DNA of 60,850 nucleotides from Bacillota bacterium (GCA_021821055.1 JAKACX010000007.1:1-60850); one strand, 5' to 3'; shown: positions 1 to 8,445, counted from the stretch's first letter. A program made the numbers and translations. Notes: generated by a model from the sequence alone, not told the origin.

Positions 1-833
1 GCGGCGCTGTCCATGGCGACCGACGGGGGGTTGCTCGGGTTGACGAGGAACAGCGCCTTGATCTCCCTGTCGCGCAGCTTGTCGAGTTCGGACGCGGGGT
101 ACTGCCACGTGTGGCTGCCGTCGGGCGCGCGGCCGTCGGCACGGATCTCGACAACGTCAAAGTCGTATTTGTGCAATTGGGGAATTTCGACGTAGGGCGG
201 GAAAATGGGCACCATGACGGCAATTTTGTCTCCGCGCACGAGCAGGTGATTCTCCGCGAGCGTGTCGAAAATGTAGCACATGGCCGCCGTGGCGCCTTCG
301 ACCGCAAACAGGTTGAACACGCCGGGCGGCGCATCGCCGTCGCACATTTCTCGCATGAGGTAGGCGCGCACGATCTTTTCCGCGTGTAACAGCATGCGAT
401 CGGGAAGCGGGTAATTGTCGCCGATGATGCCGTCCGACAGTTCATGCGCCCACGCGTCGGGCGAGAATCCGTGCTCGCGGACGCCGTACTCGAAGATCCT
501 CCCCAGCAGTTCCACTCCGTCCTCCTGGCCGTGATCGCGCACGAAAGAACGCAGCCGTTGCGCGCTGCCTTCCAGCTTTGGCTGACCCGCGAGATCGCCC
601 TGTTCCCAGATCCGCTGACACTCCCGAACGGCGTGACGGCCGAGGGCAAAAAAGGCGGAACGCGCCGTCGCCGCCGTCCAGTTCGGATTTCCGCGTCCGG
701 CGTCGAGCAGTGCGCGCGCGCCCTTTTTTTCACCGTCGCGCGCAAGGCTGATGAGTTTGTTCTTGAATTCAAACGGGCTGATCGCTTCATACGGGCGTTC
801 CATGGCGCGGCGCGACTCAAGATCGTTCGGCAA
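1..833 (-). CDS. aspD: aspartate 4-decarboxylase / aminotransferase, 3' end cut by window edge
   Basis: This is a PLP-dependent fold-type I enzyme that removes the beta-carboxyl of aspartate to give alanine, with transaminase side activity. Only the N-terminal ~277 codons are inside the window; the gene runs off the left edge. The translation has the AspD-like opening ISPFEFKNKLISLARDG, the segment ARGNPNWTA-like GRGNPNWTAATARSAFF, a DNYPLPDRML stretch and, near the edge, the substrate/cofactor-binding KALFLVNPSNPPSVAM block characteristic of the AspD branch. The start is uncertain: TTG at 833 lies 12 nt after a GGAGG, while the first ATG, at 803, has no obvious ribosome binding site. Family assignment is recognised from motifs; the lysine that binds PLP lies outside the window. 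Confidence 0.8.
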   Translation of the reverse strand, partial: MPNDLESRRAMERPYEAISPFEFKNKLISLARDGEKKGARALLDAGRGNPNWTAATARSAFFALGRHAVRECQRIWEQGDLAGQPKLEGSAQRLRSFVRDHGQEDGVELLGRIFEYGVREHGFSPDAWAHELSDGIIGDNYPLPDRMLLHAEKIVRAYLMREMCDGDAPPGVFNLFAVEGATAAMCYIFDTLAENHLLVRGDKIAVMVPIFPPYVEIPQLHKYDFDVVEIRADGRAPDGSHTWQYPASELDKLRDREIKALFLVNPSNPPSVAMDSA

Positions 834-1020
834 TCTGGATCAATCCCTCCAAGGGTGGTGTCCGCGCGGACGGCGCGAACGGTCCGACAACGCGGCTGAG
901 TTTGAAGTACGGCCAGTGCATAGAGTATGCCCATATTATGGATGGCTATGAGGCGCATGCGGCAGATTGCGGTCATGACCATTATGCTTGACGGCGACCG
1001 GTGTTGCCACTATACTGCAC

Positions 1021-1055
1021 GCAAGTAATATTGCAGATCAAGCAATAATCATTGC
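1021..1055 (+). promoter_or_regulatory. two spaced dyads ahead of the PBP-domain regulator, candidate operator
   Basis: Two inverted repeats lie side by side: GCAA-N6-TTGC at 1021-1034 and GCAAT-N4-ATTGC at 1042-1055. Their centres are 21 bp apart, two helical turns, and the second touches the GGAGG of the regulator gene. A site matching 11 of 14 positions of the second dyad recurs at 2218-2231 ahead of the transporter. This suggests autoregulation plus control of the transporter; it is inferred from symmetry only. Confidence 0.5.
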
Positions 1056-1066
1056 GGAGGTGCGCG

Positions 1067-2209
1067 GTGGCCGATCTCCACAACCTGGTGCGCTGGCACC
1101 GGACAAACGCGCTGATGTCACAGGCGGACCTCGCGCGGCGTGTGGGGGTCACGAGGCAGGCGATCAGCCTGATTGAGGCGGAGCAGACGGCGCCGAGCAC
1201 CGTCGTCGCGCTGAGGCTCGCCGCAGTCTTTCGCGTCCCTGTCGAGGCGCTGTTTTACGAGACGGGCGCGGGCACGCTCGTCTCGCTCTCGGACCCGGAG
1301 GACAGTGTGCGCGCGGGGGAACGGGTGGTTTTGGCGCGCGTCGGCGGGCACCTGGCGTCGCACAGGGCGATCGGGCTGTCCGGGCATCGTCTGCATGCGC
1401 TGCCGGCGACGGGCGTTGCCGTCGCGCAGCCGGACGCGGAGACGGCCGCGGAGACGGCCGCATCATCGGACGGGCTCGCGGCCCTGCGAGGCGGAGCGGA
1501 GACGGTGATGGTCGAGCCGGCGCCGGGAGCCGCACTGCGGACATACGGGGTGATCGCCGGCTGCGACATCGGGCTGGGCCTCCTTGCAGCGCATGTGTCG
1601 GATTCATCGGCCGCCGCCCAGTCGGTGTGGCGCAACGCGGACAATCGGCGCTCGCTGCATCTGCTGCGCCGCGGTCTGGTGCACGCGGCGGCGGTGCACG
1701 CGGTGGACGGAATGGACGCGCAGCCGTTGTGCGCGGGAGATGTCAGGCTTGGCTTTGCATCGTGGCAGTCGGGCTGGATCCTGCGCCGCGCGGAGGGGCG
1801 CAGCTTTGGCGGCGCGGGGGACCTGGCGTCGGGCCGCCTCCGTCTCGTGAACAGACCGATTGGGTCGGGAGCGCGGTCATTGCTTGACCGGCTGCTCGAC
1901 GAGGCGTCGGTTGATGCGCATGGCATTCCCGGGTACGATCACGTGGTCGACGGCCACCTGCAGGTCGCGGACGCTGTGGCGTCAGGCGTCGCCGATGTCG
2001 GCGTCGGGATGGCGGGCGCGGCTTTCTTGGCCGGGCTCGATTTTTACCCCGTGTGCGACGAGGCGTGCGACCTGATCATACCGGGTGGACTGCTGCAGGA
2101 TGAGACGGTCTTGCGCGTCATCGACACACTGCATTCGGACGGATTTCGCTGGGACCTTGAACGGTTTGGGCCATACGACGTGAGCAGGACGGGCAGAACC
2201 ATAACGTGA
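1067..2209 (+). CDS. XRE-family HTH regulator with periplasmic-binding-like sensor domain
   Basis: 380-residue transcription regulator. Residues ~4-57 form an XRE-type helix-turn-helix (SQADLARRVGVTRQAISLIE). The C-terminal ~220 residues match the PBP-like domain fused to HTH modules in molybdate/tungstate-linked regulators: RLVNRPIGSGARSLLD, then GYDHVVDGHLQVADAVASG, ADVGVGMAGAAFLAGLDFYP and a C-terminal YDVSRTG. GTG at 1067 is chosen because GGAGG at 1056-1060 sits 6 nt upstream. It directly precedes a WtpABC/ModABC-type importer on the same strand, so the likely ligand is molybdate or tungstate and the likely role is controlling that importer. The ligand is an inference; the domain order is visible. 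The middle linker (~80-150) is rich in Ala and Glu and shows no domain. Confidence 0.8.
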   Translation: MADLHNLVRWHRTNALMSQADLARRVGVTRQAISLIEAEQTAPSTVVALRLAAVFRVPVEALFYETGAGTLVSLSDPEDSVRAGERVVLARVGGHLASHRAIGLSGHRLHALPATGVAVAQPDAETAAETAASSDGLAALRGGAETVMVEPAPGAALRTYGVIAGCDIGLGLLAAHVSDSSAAAQSVWRNADNRRSLHLLRRGLVHAAAVHAVDGMDAQPLCAGDVRLGFASWQSGWILRRAEGRSFGGAGDLASGRLRLVNRPIGSGARSLLDRLLDEASVDAHGIPGYDHVVDGHLQVADAVASGVADVGVGMAGAAFLAGLDFYPVCDEACDLIIPGGLLQDETVLRVIDTLHSDGFRWDLERFGPYDVSRTGRTIT

Positions 2210-2217
2210 TTATGTTT

Positions 2218-2231
2218 GCAATATTCATACG
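2218..2231 (+). promoter_or_regulatory. candidate operator half-site ahead of tungstate/molybdate transporter
   Basis: GCAATATTCATACG matches the dyad at 1042-1055 (GCAATAATCATTGC) at 11 of 14 positions. It lies 66 nt before the substrate-binding protein start. It is probably a weaker binding site of the upstream PBP-domain regulator. Confidence 0.4.
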
Positions 2232-2296
2232 TCGCAGCCGTACGTCATTCAGGTGAAAGACGGACGTCGAGTCACATTCTCAAAGAGGGTGTCCAT

Positions 2297-3343
2297 ATGG
2301 GGAAATATACGCTTGCGCGGAATGTTTCGTGGGTGGGGCTGCTTGCCCTGTCGCTCGTCGTGGCGGGGTGCGCTGACAATCTCGCGCCGGGGGCGTCCAC
2401 GCCATCGTCGTCGTCGGCGCCTGGAGCGGCGGCGCAAAGGACGGGGGCAAGAGTTGCCGGCACGGCGAATGTCGTCTATGCGGGCTCCCTGCAACTGGTG
2501 AACGACGAGTTTCTCGCGCCGCTGTTCACGAAGAGGACGGGCCTGCACTACAGGGGCCAGGGCGGCGGGGCGTTGGGCATGGCGCAGTTGATCAAGGCAA
2601 AGACATTGACGCCGAACGTCTTCGAGAGCATGGGCGCGGCGCCGGTCAAGCTGCTCATGCCGAAATTCACGCGCTATGCGATCGGTTACGCCAGTTCGCC
2701 GCTGGTCGTCGCCTACTCGCCCGCGAGTCCCTTTGCGCCGCAACTGCGGGCGATTGCCGCGGGGAAAAAGCCGTTGCGCGACCTGTTTCTGCTGATGGAA
2801 CACAAGGGCTTCCACCTCGGCCGCACTAACCCCAACACCGATCCGCAAGGCCAGGCGTTCATTTTGATGGTCCAATTGGCCGTCGCGGCCGAGCACTTGC
2901 CAAAAGGGACGGCTGCGCGCATCCTTGGCGGGCTGACGAATCCACAGCAGATCTTCGCGGAAGAGGCGATCCTCTCCCGCCTGCAGGCGGGACAACTGGA
3001 CGCGTCGAGCGCCTTTCTGTCCGAGGCTGTGCAGCGACGCCTGCCCTATATCCCGTTGCCCAACGGGATCAATCTCGGCGATCCGGCTTTTGCGCGGCAG
3101 TACAGGACGCAATCGATCCGACTGTCTGGCGGTCAGACGGTTCGCGGGGCGCCGCTTGAAGTCTACGCCACGACCATCTCGGGCACGCCGGATCAGGCCG
3201 CCGGTCGCTCGTTTTTCTCGTTTCTGCTGTCCGCACGAGGCAAGTCCGTGCTGCAAAAGGAAGGCTACAGACTCGTCAAACCGGTCGTCATCGGCGATCG
3301 CGCGGCGGTTCCGGCGAGCGTCCGCAAGGAGATCGGTCGCTGA
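2297..3343 (+). CDS. molybdate/tungstate ABC transporter, substrate-binding lipoprotein
   Basis: 348-residue extracellular oxyanion-binding lipoprotein. The N-terminus is a lipoprotein signal peptide with lipobox VAGC (Cys25), followed by a Ser/Ala/Pro-rich linker. Recognition motifs of the WtpA/ModA branch are NVVYAGSLQLVNDEF near the start of the mature domain and GRTNPNTDPQGQAF in the middle, close to the GRTDPNTDPxG signature of WtpA proteins. ATG at 2297 follows AGAGGG by 6 nt; an upstream in-frame extension has no signal. It forms an operon with the permease (14-nt gap) and ATPase that follow. The family binds molybdate and tungstate; which oxyanion is preferred here cannot be read from sequence. 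Confidence 0.85.
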   Translation: MGKYTLARNVSWVGLLALSLVVAGCADNLAPGASTPSSSSAPGAAAQRTGARVAGTANVVYAGSLQLVNDEFLAPLFTKRTGLHYRGQGGGALGMAQLIKAKTLTPNVFESMGAAPVKLLMPKFTRYAIGYASSPLVVAYSPASPFAPQLRAIAAGKKPLRDLFLLMEHKGFHLGRTNPNTDPQGQAFILMVQLAVAAEHLPKGTAARILGGLTNPQQIFAEEAILSRLQAGQLDASSAFLSEAVQRRLPYIPLPNGINLGDPAFARQYRTQSIRLSGGQTVRGAPLEVYATTISGTPDQAAGRSFFSFLLSARGKSVLQKEGYRLVKPVVIGDRAAVPASVRKEIGR

Positions 3344-3357
3344 CAGGCGGTGATGGA

Positions 3358-4128
3358 ATGCGCGCAATACCCATTTTGCTGACGGCCTTGGTCGGCGGGT
3401 TCCTGCTCCTGCCTGTCGCGGTGCTGGCAACGCACACATCCATCGCCTTTCATGGACAGAATGCGGTGCCGGACGCCTGGCCGTCCCTCGTGGCGTCGCT
3501 TGAAGCGACCGCCTGGTCCATGGCGGTCATCCTGCTCCTCGGAACGGTCGCCGGCTATATGCTGGCGCGCCGCGCCGGGGTGCTGTGGCGCGCGCTCGAA
3601 TTCCTGCTGCTCATCCCACTCTTGCTGCCGCCGCTGGTGATCGGGCTGTTGCTGATGTCCGTCTACGGCCCGTACGGCCTGCTCGGGCAGTGGCTGTCCG
3701 CGTTGCGGCTGTCGGCGACAAACACGCTGCTTGCGGTGGTTCTGGCGCAGATTTATGAAGCGATGCCGTACTACCTGTTTGCCGCGCAAGGCGCCTTTTC
3801 ACAGGTTGACGCGGGGCTTGAACGGACGTCGCAGAGTCTTGGCCGGCCGCCGCTGCAGACGTTTTTTCGCGTCACACTGCCGCTGTCGCTGCCGGGGCTG
3901 AGCGCCGGGTTCGCCATGGCGTTCGCCCGGTCGATCGGGGCGTTTGGAGCGGTGATCGTCATCGCCTACTACCCGCACACACTGCCCGTCGCCGCCTGGA
4001 TCGCACTGGAGGAACAAGGGTTGCCGGCCGCATTGACATTGGCCGCACTCTTCCTGCTGGCGGCGCTGCCCCTGCCGCTCATCCTGCTCTTGTGGAGGCG
4101 CCTGCGGCATGCTGACCGTTTCGTGTGA
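3358..4128 (+). CDS. molybdate/tungstate ABC transporter permease
   Basis: 256-residue integral membrane protein with about six hydrophobic spans, typical for ModB/WtpB permeases. The cytoplasmic EAA coupling loop is visible as GLERTSQSLGRPPLQTFFRV followed by TLPLSLPGLSAG. It overlaps the downstream ATPase gene by 20 bp, indicating translational coupling. It pairs with the binding protein upstream to import molybdate or tungstate across the cytoplasmic membrane. The assignment to this substrate class rests on the binding protein rather than on the permease itself. Confidence 0.85.
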   Translation: MRAIPILLTALVGGFLLLPVAVLATHTSIAFHGQNAVPDAWPSLVASLEATAWSMAVILLLGTVAGYMLARRAGVLWRALEFLLLIPLLLPPLVIGLLLMSVYGPYGLLGQWLSALRLSATNTLLAVVLAQIYEAMPYYLFAAQGAFSQVDAGLERTSQSLGRPPLQTFFRVTLPLSLPGLSAGFAMAFARSIGAFGAVIVIAYYPHTLPVAAWIALEEQGLPAALTLAALFLLAALPLPLILLLWRRLRHADRFV

Positions 4129-5086
4129 GATCCACGCCGGGCGTCCATTCCCCGTGCGCGCCAAACTGCAGCTGGACGAGGGCATGCTGTGCCTGTTCGG
4201 CCAGTCAGGCGCCGGCAAGTCGACTCTGCTGTCGGCAATCGCGGGCTTTTTGCCGCTGCACGCTGGCGAGATCAGGTGGTCGGGGCGTGTGCTGGCGGAC
4301 AACCGCAGGCAGACGCCGCCGTGGCGCCGGAGGTTTTCCTATGTCGAACAGCAGGCCAACCTGTTCGATCACCTCACGGTGCGCCAGAACATCCTGTATG
4401 GAGCGCCGGACAGGCGGAGCGGAGCGGTAAAAGATGTCGTGGAGATGCTGGATGTGGCGGACCACTTGGACAAGCGGCCGAGCGCGCTGTCAGGGGGCCA
4501 GCGTCAGCGTGTGGCACTCGCTCGCGCACTGGCCGCCGATCCGGTGCTGTTGCTGCTCGACGAGCCGTTTTCGGCGCTCGACGTCGCGGCGCGTGAGCAG
4601 ATCATGGACGCGCTGCGTGGTTTCCTGCGCAAAAGGCGGCTGCCGACCGTGCTCGTCTCGCACCAGTTCACGGATGTCCAGCGCTTTGGCGACGAGGTGG
4701 CCGTGATGGATACCGGCGCCGTCGTGCAGACCGGAACACCTACGGATGTGTTTGCCCGCCCAGCGACGCGCCGCGTTGCTGAACTGCTTGGGTACCGGCA
4801 TTTTGTGCCGGCGGCGGAGGGAGTGGAGCTGGCGGTGCACCCCGATCGCGTCGTGTTGGGGGAGTTTGCGGAACTTGGGCGGGTGTACGGGGGGCGCGTC
4901 GAGCGCGTGTTCCCCTTTGAAGGGCGGATGCGCGCGTTTGTGCGGCTGGACGGCGGCGGGGTGATCGAAGCCGCGTGGCGTGACGCCAATGGCGTGGCGG
5001 GACAGAGCGTGCGGGTGACGCTGATCGATCCGCCGCGCCTGCCCTGCTTCGGATCATCACTGCTCCCGCATCATCCTATAAATTGA
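4109..5086 (+). CDS. molybdate/tungstate ABC transporter ATP-binding protein
   Basis: 325-residue nucleotide-binding subunit powering the WtpAB-like importer. Walker A is GQSGAGKST (about residues 32-40), the ABC signature LSGGQRQRVALARAL, Walker B VLLLLDEPFSALD and the H-loop VLVSHQ. After ~residue 235 there is a C-terminal extension (LAVHPDRVVLGEFAELGRVY onwards) resembling a TOBE/oxyanion-regulatory domain of the ModC/CysA type. It overlaps the permease gene by 20 bp. An AT-rich intergenic stretch follows, with no clear terminator. Confidence 0.88.
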   Translation: MLTVSCEIHAGRPFPVRAKLQLDEGMLCLFGQSGAGKSTLLSAIAGFLPLHAGEIRWSGRVLADNRRQTPPWRRRFSYVEQQANLFDHLTVRQNILYGAPDRRSGAVKDVVEMLDVADHLDKRPSALSGGQRQRVALARALAADPVLLLLDEPFSALDVAAREQIMDALRGFLRKRRLPTVLVSHQFTDVQRFGDEVAVMDTGAVVQTGTPTDVFARPATRRVAELLGYRHFVPAAEGVELAVHPDRVVLGEFAELGRVYGGRVERVFPFEGRMRAFVRLDGGGVIEAAWRDANGVAGQSVRVTLIDPPRLPCFGSSLLPHHPIN

Positions 5087-5560
5087 AGTTGCTGCATTTC
5101 CCGCTAAGCAGGACCATTTCTTCATCAATACACACCGCCGCGATTATCGATCGCCAAAATGTACACCATTTTTTCCTCGTGGTAAACTTCAAAAATCACC
5201 CTTCATCCGGGTGGTTCGCTGTCATTGGCGAGCCTGTTTGGTTGTGACCCTGTCCGATATCCCTTTTCGAGCCTTTCGGTCTGACAGAGCGACTGCTATG
5301 CGGCAATTCCATGTGACCGGTATAGAATCCATTAAATAGATAAATGGCTTTATATAGATGGTACTCCTTTTATGTTTTCCGGGTGTCCGCAACGTCAGTT
5401 TTAGACACCATTCAAACATGAAGAACTTTATCTTGTTGGCCGCAAAATTCGCGGAAATTCGACATGTGATAAGCGATGCCATAGTTGTTGCGGGGAGCCC
5501 GAAAATGGTAGGGTTTATTACGATGTCACGCTGGATGTTTTGGCGACATCATTTTCGGGG
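5087..5560 (+). other. AT-rich intergenic region, no supported gene
   Basis: This ~470-bp stretch is visibly richer in A/T than the flanking genes. Short open frames exist on both strands, but none combines a ribosome binding site with protein-like composition. Together with the next two genes it may be a small acquired patch. Confidence 0.5.
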
Positions 5561-5752
5561 ATGATGCACGTGACCGATCTTACGAGCGGTTTTAGTGGTG
5601 GATATACTCCGGTAAGCGGATCCAGTGGTAGTGTTCCAACGTCTAACCTGTCTGGCCATACTTATGGTGCGTCATTGGCGGGGACAGCCTACTGTTTAGA
5701 TCTACCAGTGGCGTCCACTGTCCCGAACTACATCATGTGGACAGCGGCGTAG
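5561..5752 (+). CDS. small Gly/Ser/Thr-rich protein, function unknown
   Basis: 63-residue frame beginning MMHVTDLTSGFSGGYTPVSG. It is rich in Gly, Ser and Thr, has one Cys near residue 45, no signal peptide and no transmembrane segment. The start has only TTCGGGG upstream. Composition is lower in GC than the surrounding genes. It sits before a large hairpin and the tandem-HTH gene on the same strand, so they could be co-transcribed. I do not recognise the family; it may be a spore or secreted peptide, or not a gene. Confidence 0.35.
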   Translation: MMHVTDLTSGFSGGYTPVSGSSGSVPTSNLSGHTYGASLAGTAYCLDLPVASTVPNYIMWTAA

Positions 5753-5770
5753 GACTGGGCAACGGGGGGA

Positions 5771-5811
5771 GGTGAATGATCAGTGGAATTGCGATCCACC
5801 GATCATTCACC
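5771..5811 (+). terminator. large imperfect hairpin between small protein and tandem-HTH gene
   Basis: GGTGAATGATC (5771-5781) pairs perfectly with GATCATTCACC (5801-5811). Inside it GTGGA (5783-5787) pairs with TCCAC, leaving one A/C mismatch and a 7-nt loop. There is no U-tract after it (AAATAACGG follows), so it may be an attenuator, an RNA-stabilising structure or an operator rather than a simple terminator. It ends 38 nt before the next start codon. Confidence 0.5.
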
Positions 5812-5849
5812 CCTAAATAACGGCTCACTTCGAAAAGGAGATGTATTGA

Positions 5850-6299
5850 ATGGAACATATTAGATTTAGAGGAACTGACATGGGAGAGGACATGATCAGG
5901 GATAAGGTCTCAGTAATCGTTAACGAGTACAATGTTACGCTGGACACGTTGCACAAGGTAACAGGAGTTGATGTCGATTGGCTTTCGGACTACATTGAGA
6001 AGAGAAGAGCTCTGTCCGACTTGCCAATGGAACAATATGGGCTGTTTTTTGAGACGGTCATCGCATTGTCTGAAGGAATCAGACTGGTCAGTGACGATGA
6101 ACGAATAAAGGGAGTTATTGACGTCCTGGTGCAGGTTTTCGGTCTTACACATGACACCATATCGCGTTACACTGGACTGGCTGAGCAAGATATCGAACTC
6201 TTTATGCGAGATCCTGCACTGGTGGATTGCGAGAAAAAATACCGGTTGGCGACGAAGAGCATGTTTTTGCACTACATGTTTAAAGCGGAGCGCCGCTAG
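5850..6299 (+). CDS. protein of two tandem HTH-like repeats
   Basis: 149 residues with an internal duplication. The first unit (~residues 19-50) reads VNEYNVTLDTLHKVTGVDVD then WLSDYI; the second (~88-118) reads VQVFGLTHDTISRYTGLAEQ then DIELFM. Both have the helix-turn-helix spacing seen in small Firmicute HTH proteins. GGAG 8 nt before ATG 5850 supports the start. The codon composition is lower in GC than the neighbours, consistent with recent transfer or a different expression class. The neighbours (a small Gly-rich frame and a hairpin) give no function. A DNA-binding regulator is the simplest reading. Confidence 0.65.
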   Translation: MEHIRFRGTDMGEDMIRDKVSVIVNEYNVTLDTLHKVTGVDVDWLSDYIEKRRALSDLPMEQYGLFFETVIALSEGIRLVSDDERIKGVIDVLVQVFGLTHDTISRYTGLAEQDIELFMRDPALVDCEKKYRLATKSMFLHYMFKAERR

Positions 6300-6380
6300 C
6301 AAAATAACGCAGGACCCAAGACACGGCATTCACGGCATACGAGACACACGAGCGAGCCGCGACCGCCAGGCACGACGGCC

Positions 6381-7499
6381 TCAGGTCGGAAGATAGGCAT
6401 TCGCGGCGTACCCCCGCTGCTCCCAGTAGCCGATCTCGCGCGTGGCGGAGAAGGTGACCCGGTCAACCCACTTGATCGATTTGTAGCCATACATGTCCGG
6501 TACGACCAGGCGCAGCGGATAGCCCTGTTGTTGCGGCAGCGGCTGGCCGTCGATGTCGTAGGCCAGCAACACGTCGGCGGCAAACGCCTGCGGGAGCGTC
6601 AGGCTGTCGCTGTAGATGCCGTCGGCCGAGTGAAAGGTGATGTATTTTGCCTCGGGCCGGACGGAGACGTGCTCGGCAATGGTCCTTAGCGAAACGCCGG
6701 TCCATGTCACGTCGGGCACAACCCAGCCGGTAACACACTGGAAATTGTGCGTGACACGTCTGGACTGGAGCCGTTTCAGCGCGCTCAGTGTGAGGATTTC
6801 AGGACGGTCGACCAGTCCGTCGACCGTCAGTCTATAGGACGCTTCGGAGATTGCGGGGTAGGCGCCGGTGACCGTGTAGTAGGCGGGAAAGACCGGCAGT
6901 CCTCGTACCTGCCCGGACGGGCCGGGGAGAATGCGCGTCGCCGCGGGCAGCGCCGAACCGAACAACAGCCAGCCGAACATGCCCGCCAGGCCATAACCCG
7001 ACCATTTGAGAAAGTCGCGCCGCTCCCAGCTGACGCGCCGGTCGATGACGGGCAGCCTGCGCAGGGCGCCGGCGGAGAAGGCGCGCAGTGCGAAGTGGAC
7101 GGAAATCCACCCCGTCATGACGTACGCGAAGTCGCCGTGCAGGGTGAACGCCAGCGAGCGCCACGTCGCGGGGAAGAATGCGATCTGCCACAACACGACG
7201 CCTGACATCGTCAGGGCGGCCAGCATGACCTGCACGACAATCCAGTCGAGCCGCCTGATCCGCTTTCCGCGCGGGAGACGCTCCGCGAGCGGCAGGAGCA
7301 GCGCGAGGCCGAGCAGGACGCCGAATGTGATGTGCAGGTCGTACAGCAACGGCAGCACCGTGATCAGTTGCGCATGCACCGCGGGCAGGTACAGCAAAAG
7401 GCCGGTCGCGAGGGCGAGCAGGAATGCCGTCAGCACCAGCCAGTGTGTTCTCACATACGCCTTGGGCCATTGACCGTGGACGAACCAGGGACGCTTCAT
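6381..7499 (-). CDS. cytochrome b / YedY-like molybdopterin oxidoreductase fusion with internal Tat motif
   Basis: 372 residues. Residues ~10-150 hold four membrane spans with four histidines placed to bind heme b (His19, His56, His121, His135). Residues ~160-165 read RRDFLK, an exact Tat consensus, followed by a hydrophobic stretch. The remainder is a sulfite-oxidase-fold molybdopterin domain (YedY/MsrP type) with NFQCVTGW; Cys255 is the expected molybdenum ligand. In Escherichia coli the equivalent MsrP and MsrQ are separate proteins. The gene here would give a membrane-tethered extracellular reductase or oxidase fed by a quinone-linked heme domain; its substrate is unknown. ATG 7499 follows GGGAGGTG. 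The molybdate/tungstate importer lies 1.3 kb away on the opposite strand. Confidence 0.8.
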   Translation of the reverse strand: MKRPWFVHGQWPKAYVRTHWLVLTAFLLALATGLLLYLPAVHAQLITVLPLLYDLHITFGVLLGLALLLPLAERLPRGKRIRRLDWIVVQVMLAALTMSGVVLWQIAFFPATWRSLAFTLHGDFAYVMTGWISVHFALRAFSAGALRRLPVIDRRVSWERRDFLKWSGYGLAGMFGWLLFGSALPAATRILPGPSGQVRGLPVFPAYYTVTGAYPAISEASYRLTVDGLVDRPEILTLSALKRLQSRRVTHNFQCVTGWVVPDVTWTGVSLRTIAEHVSVRPEAKYITFHSADGIYSDSLTLPQAFAADVLLAYDIDGQPLPQQQGYPLRLVVPDMYGYKSIKWVDRVTFSATREIGYWEQRGYAANAYLPT

Positions 7500-7603
7500 G
7501 CCGCACCTCCCGCGCAATCCAACATGGTATACTCTTCATAACGAGTACCGAACCCCGGCGGTTTTTCCGAGGGCCGCCAGCGTTCGTGAAAGGGAGGGTG
7601 GTC

Positions 7604-8278
7604 ATGTTGCAGTCCCGCAACAGCGTGTCGGGGGATTCTGCACAGGTCCTCCCGGAGTCGCGCCGGGCGCCAGGGAGAGGCGTTCCGCCGGCGCGTTTTT
7701 TCATTGGCAGCGCGCTCTACGCCGTTATGGTCGTCGACCTGGAGAACGCGGCGCACATATCCGCCGGCGGCGTCAGCGCCCTGAGCATCAGCCTGGCGCA
7801 CCTCGTCCGTCTCCCGGTAGGCGCGGTGAATCTGGCGCTCAAGTTCGGCATCTTCGCGTTGATGGGCGCGCTCTCAGGCCGCCGCGCCGCTCTTTGGACC
7901 ATGGTTTCCGCAGTCTTGTCAGGTCTGTGCATGCTGGTTCTGCAACATTATCCCCTGCCGTTCGTCTGGCCGCAATGGCTGGCGTTTCTGGTGATTGTCA
8001 CGGTGGCCTACCTGCCTGTGGGACTGATCATGTCCAAAGGCTACTCGACGGGCGGCTTTTCGGCCGTGGCGCAGGCGCTGTGGCAGCGCAAGGGCGTCCC
8101 GCTCTGGCTGACGATGACGGCGATGAACGCTGTGGCGATTGCGTCGATGGCCATGACATACGGTAAATTGTCAGGCGTTCTCACCCTGCTCGCAACGCTC
8201 TGGGGCGGGTTTTCCATCCAGTTGTGGACCCGTTGGACCAGGCGCTGGCTCGACGGCCGCGCGCGCGACGCGGCGTAA
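7604..8278 (+). CDS. YitT/YczE-type membrane protein
   Basis: 224-residue polytopic membrane protein with about five hydrophobic spans. The stretch GGVSALSISLAHLVRLPVG followed by a NLALKFG helix is typical of the YitT-type membrane domain, whose biochemical role is unknown. ATG 7604 is chosen over upstream in-frame codons because AGGGAGGG lies 6 nt before it. It is transcribed divergently from the molybdopterin oxidoreductase. There is no C-terminal DUF2179 domain, so it is a short version of the family. Confidence 0.65.
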   Translation: MLQSRNSVSGDSAQVLPESRRAPGRGVPPARFFIGSALYAVMVVDLENAAHISAGGVSALSISLAHLVRLPVGAVNLALKFGIFALMGALSGRRAALWTMVSAVLSGLCMLVLQHYPLPFVWPQWLAFLVIVTVAYLPVGLIMSKGYSTGGFSAVAQALWQRKGVPLWLTMTAMNAVAIASMAMTYGKLSGVLTLLATLWGGFSIQLWTRWTRRWLDGRARDAA

Positions 8279-8280
8279 GG

Positions 8281-8304
8281 TTCGCCAGCTCGCCAGTTCG
8301 CCAG
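8281..8304 (+). repeat. three 8-bp tandem repeats (YTCGCCAG)
   Basis: TTCGCCAG, CTCGCCAG and TTCGCCAG follow one another directly after the stop codon of the YitT-type gene. It is a short simple repeat; no function is evident. Confidence 0.6.
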
Positions 8305-8445
8305 GGCGTCAGCGCGGTGCGTCGCTCCGCAGCGGGCAAGAGGGCTCTGATCTGACAGTGCGTCTCCGCCTCGCCAGAGGATCATGGGAGGCAAGGATTG
8401 TCGCAGGCGCCTGCCTGGCGTTGTTCAGGGAAACTACAGACAGCG

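Noticed and set aside
5222-5564. Two short frames (86 codons minus, 68 codons plus) in the AT-rich gap
   Set aside because: No ribosome binding site, no recognisable features, and they overlap each other.
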